DNA of 5,198 nt from Oscillospiraceae bacterium (GTDB lineage: Bacteria; Bacillota_A; Clostridia; Oscillospirales; Ruminococcaceae), in the NCBI GenBank assembly GCA_017400025.1, contig JAFQAF010000209.1:1-5198 (forward strand). Reading direction: 5' to 3'. How positions within the stretch are numbered: position 1 is the first letter of the stretch; each line of letters begins with the position of its first letter. A program made the position numbers and the translations under genes. Positions 4,500-5,198 of this stretch are shown here, in pieces. The notes beneath the pieces were generated by a model. It ran no database searches. It saw only the letters and a list, made by a program, of their open reading frames with translations, and was not told the origin of the DNA.

Positions 4500-5198
4500 A
4501 TGTATACAAAAACCATGTTAGCGGCTGTTGACACAGGCGAATACAATATGGAAGATTCCATCCGTGAACTGACAGCCCTGTGCGAAGCCGCAGAGCTGGA
4601 GGTGCTGTTCAGCGTGGTGCAGCGCAAGGACAACCCGGAAAACAAATACTATCTGGGGGAAGGCAAGCTGGAAGAGGCAAAGCAGCTGGCTGACGCCAAT
4701 GAAATAGAGCTGTGTGTCTTTGACTGTGAGCTGACCGGCAGCCAGATAAGGAATATTTCCGATTATCTGGGCATAGAGGTAATCGACAGGACTATGCTGA
4801 TACTGGAAATCTTTTCCCGCAGGGCTACCACCAGCGAAGGCAAGCTGCAGACAGAGCTGGCTCTGCTGCGCTACAGACTGCCCCGTCTTTCCGGTGTGGG
4901 TGTTTCCATGTCTCGCCAGGGTGGCGGCGGCGGTGGCGGCGGCGGTGCACGCCGTTGCGGCGGTGAAACCAAACTGGAGCTGGACCGCAGATATATCCAG
5001 GGCAGAATTGACCTTATCAAGCAGAAACTGGCCCGGGTGGAAAAACGCCGTGATCTTCTGAACACAGCAAGAAAGAAAAACGATGTGCCTATAGTGGCGC
5101 TGACAGGCTATACAAACGTGGGCAAATCCAGCCTGCTGAATGCCCTGACCGGCAGTGATATTTTTGAAAAAGATATGCTGTTTGCAACACTGGACCCT
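4500..5198 (+). CDS. hflX: GTPase HflX (partial, 3' end beyond window)
   Basis: The first 233 codons of a protein normally about 400-430 residues long are present, open to the last base. HflX binds the 50S subunit, splits stalled or hibernating 70S ribosomes during stress, and in some Bacillota contributes to macrolide/lincosamide resistance. The N-terminal HflX domain spans about 20-115 (VVQRKDNPENKYYLGEGK at 39-56, FDCELTGSQIRN at 74-85, DRTMLILEIFSRRATTSEGKLQ through about 117). It is followed by the glycine-rich loop, GETKLELDRR (155-164), a charged helical linker (165-193), the P-loop GYTNVGKSS (203-211) and the start of switch I (FATLDP, 228-233). The glycine loop is odd: nine consecutive Gly then ARRCGGE, where the family usually has GGIGTRGPGE. 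AGGA (4491-4494) five bases upstream supports ATG 4500. G3-G5 motifs lie outside the window. Confidence 0.93.
   Translation, partial: MYTKTMLAAVDTGEYNMEDSIRELTALCEAAELEVLFSVVQRKDNPENKYYLGEGKLEEAKQLADANEIELCVFDCELTGSQIRNISDYLGIEVIDRTMLILEIFSRRATTSEGKLQTELALLRYRLPRLSGVGVSMSRQGGGGGGGGGARRCGGETKLELDRRYIQGRIDLIKQKLARVEKRRDLLNTARKKNDVPIVALTGYTNVGKSSLLNALTGSDIFEKDMLFATLDP
4920..4946 (+). repeat. 12-bp tandem repeat encoding nine glycines in hflX
   Basis: GGTGGCGGCGGC occurs twice in direct succession (4920-4931 and 4932-4943), followed by GGT (4944-4946). It encodes residues 141-149 of HflX. The repeat preserves frame, so gain or loss of a unit would change the loop by four glycines without breaking the gene. 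Confidence 0.9.

Noticed and set aside
4871..5065. A minus-strand open frame with a run of prolines inside hflX
   Set aside because: It is the antisense reading of the GGC/GGT glycine repeat and has no gene-like features.

Overview
The window reads as a low- to mid-GC Bacillota (Firmicutes) chromosome, probably an anaerobic gut-type clostridial or negativicute relative. The grounds are AT-rich intergenic DNA, AAGGAG-type Shine-Dalgarno sites, SigA-like promoters with 17-bp spacers, U-tailed hairpin terminators, and a small zinc-ribbon membrane protein of the type common in Clostridia. Genus is not resolved. I see no mobile element, CRISPR array, tRNA or rRNA. This is mostly ordinary core and housekeeping DNA, and the more interesting signals are regulatory.

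Layout. Bases 1-293 are a promoter and leader region: helically phased A-tracts (31-90), then a near-consensus promoter (95-123), then a hairpin-rich leader of about 165 nt. It drives an APC-superfamily amino-acid permease (294-1652), which ends in a strong terminator. A second, independent promoter (1744-1772) drives ridA (1828-2208), which also has its own terminator. Both genes use a narrow codon set (Thr almost always ACA, Pro CCA/CCT, many GGT/GCT), as expected of very highly expressed genes. A third promoter, with a 7-bp inverted repeat at its start point, drives a family-2 glycosyltransferase (2357-3349) coupled to a 69-residue protein of unknown function (3358-3567). A bidirectional terminator (3581-3605) separates this pair from the convergent minus-strand gene for a zinc-ribbon, two-helix membrane protein (3620-4303). 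Divergent from that gene, after a 196-bp gap, is hflX (from 4500), a ribosome-splitting GTPase cut off by the window end after 233 codons.

Functional picture. The permease probably imports amino acids. RidA clears the reactive enamine/imine intermediates made when amino acids such as Ser and Thr are deaminated, so the pair fits an organism that uses amino acids heavily, although no catabolic enzyme is visible here. The glycosyltransferase probably builds a surface glycan. The gap before hflX holds a possible 27-codon leader ORF, and the CCTGC near its end can pair with any of three GCAGG sequences, one of which is the hflX ribosome-binding site. That arrangement suggests translational attenuation, as known for antibiotic-induced ribosome-protection genes, but it is inference from sequence alone.
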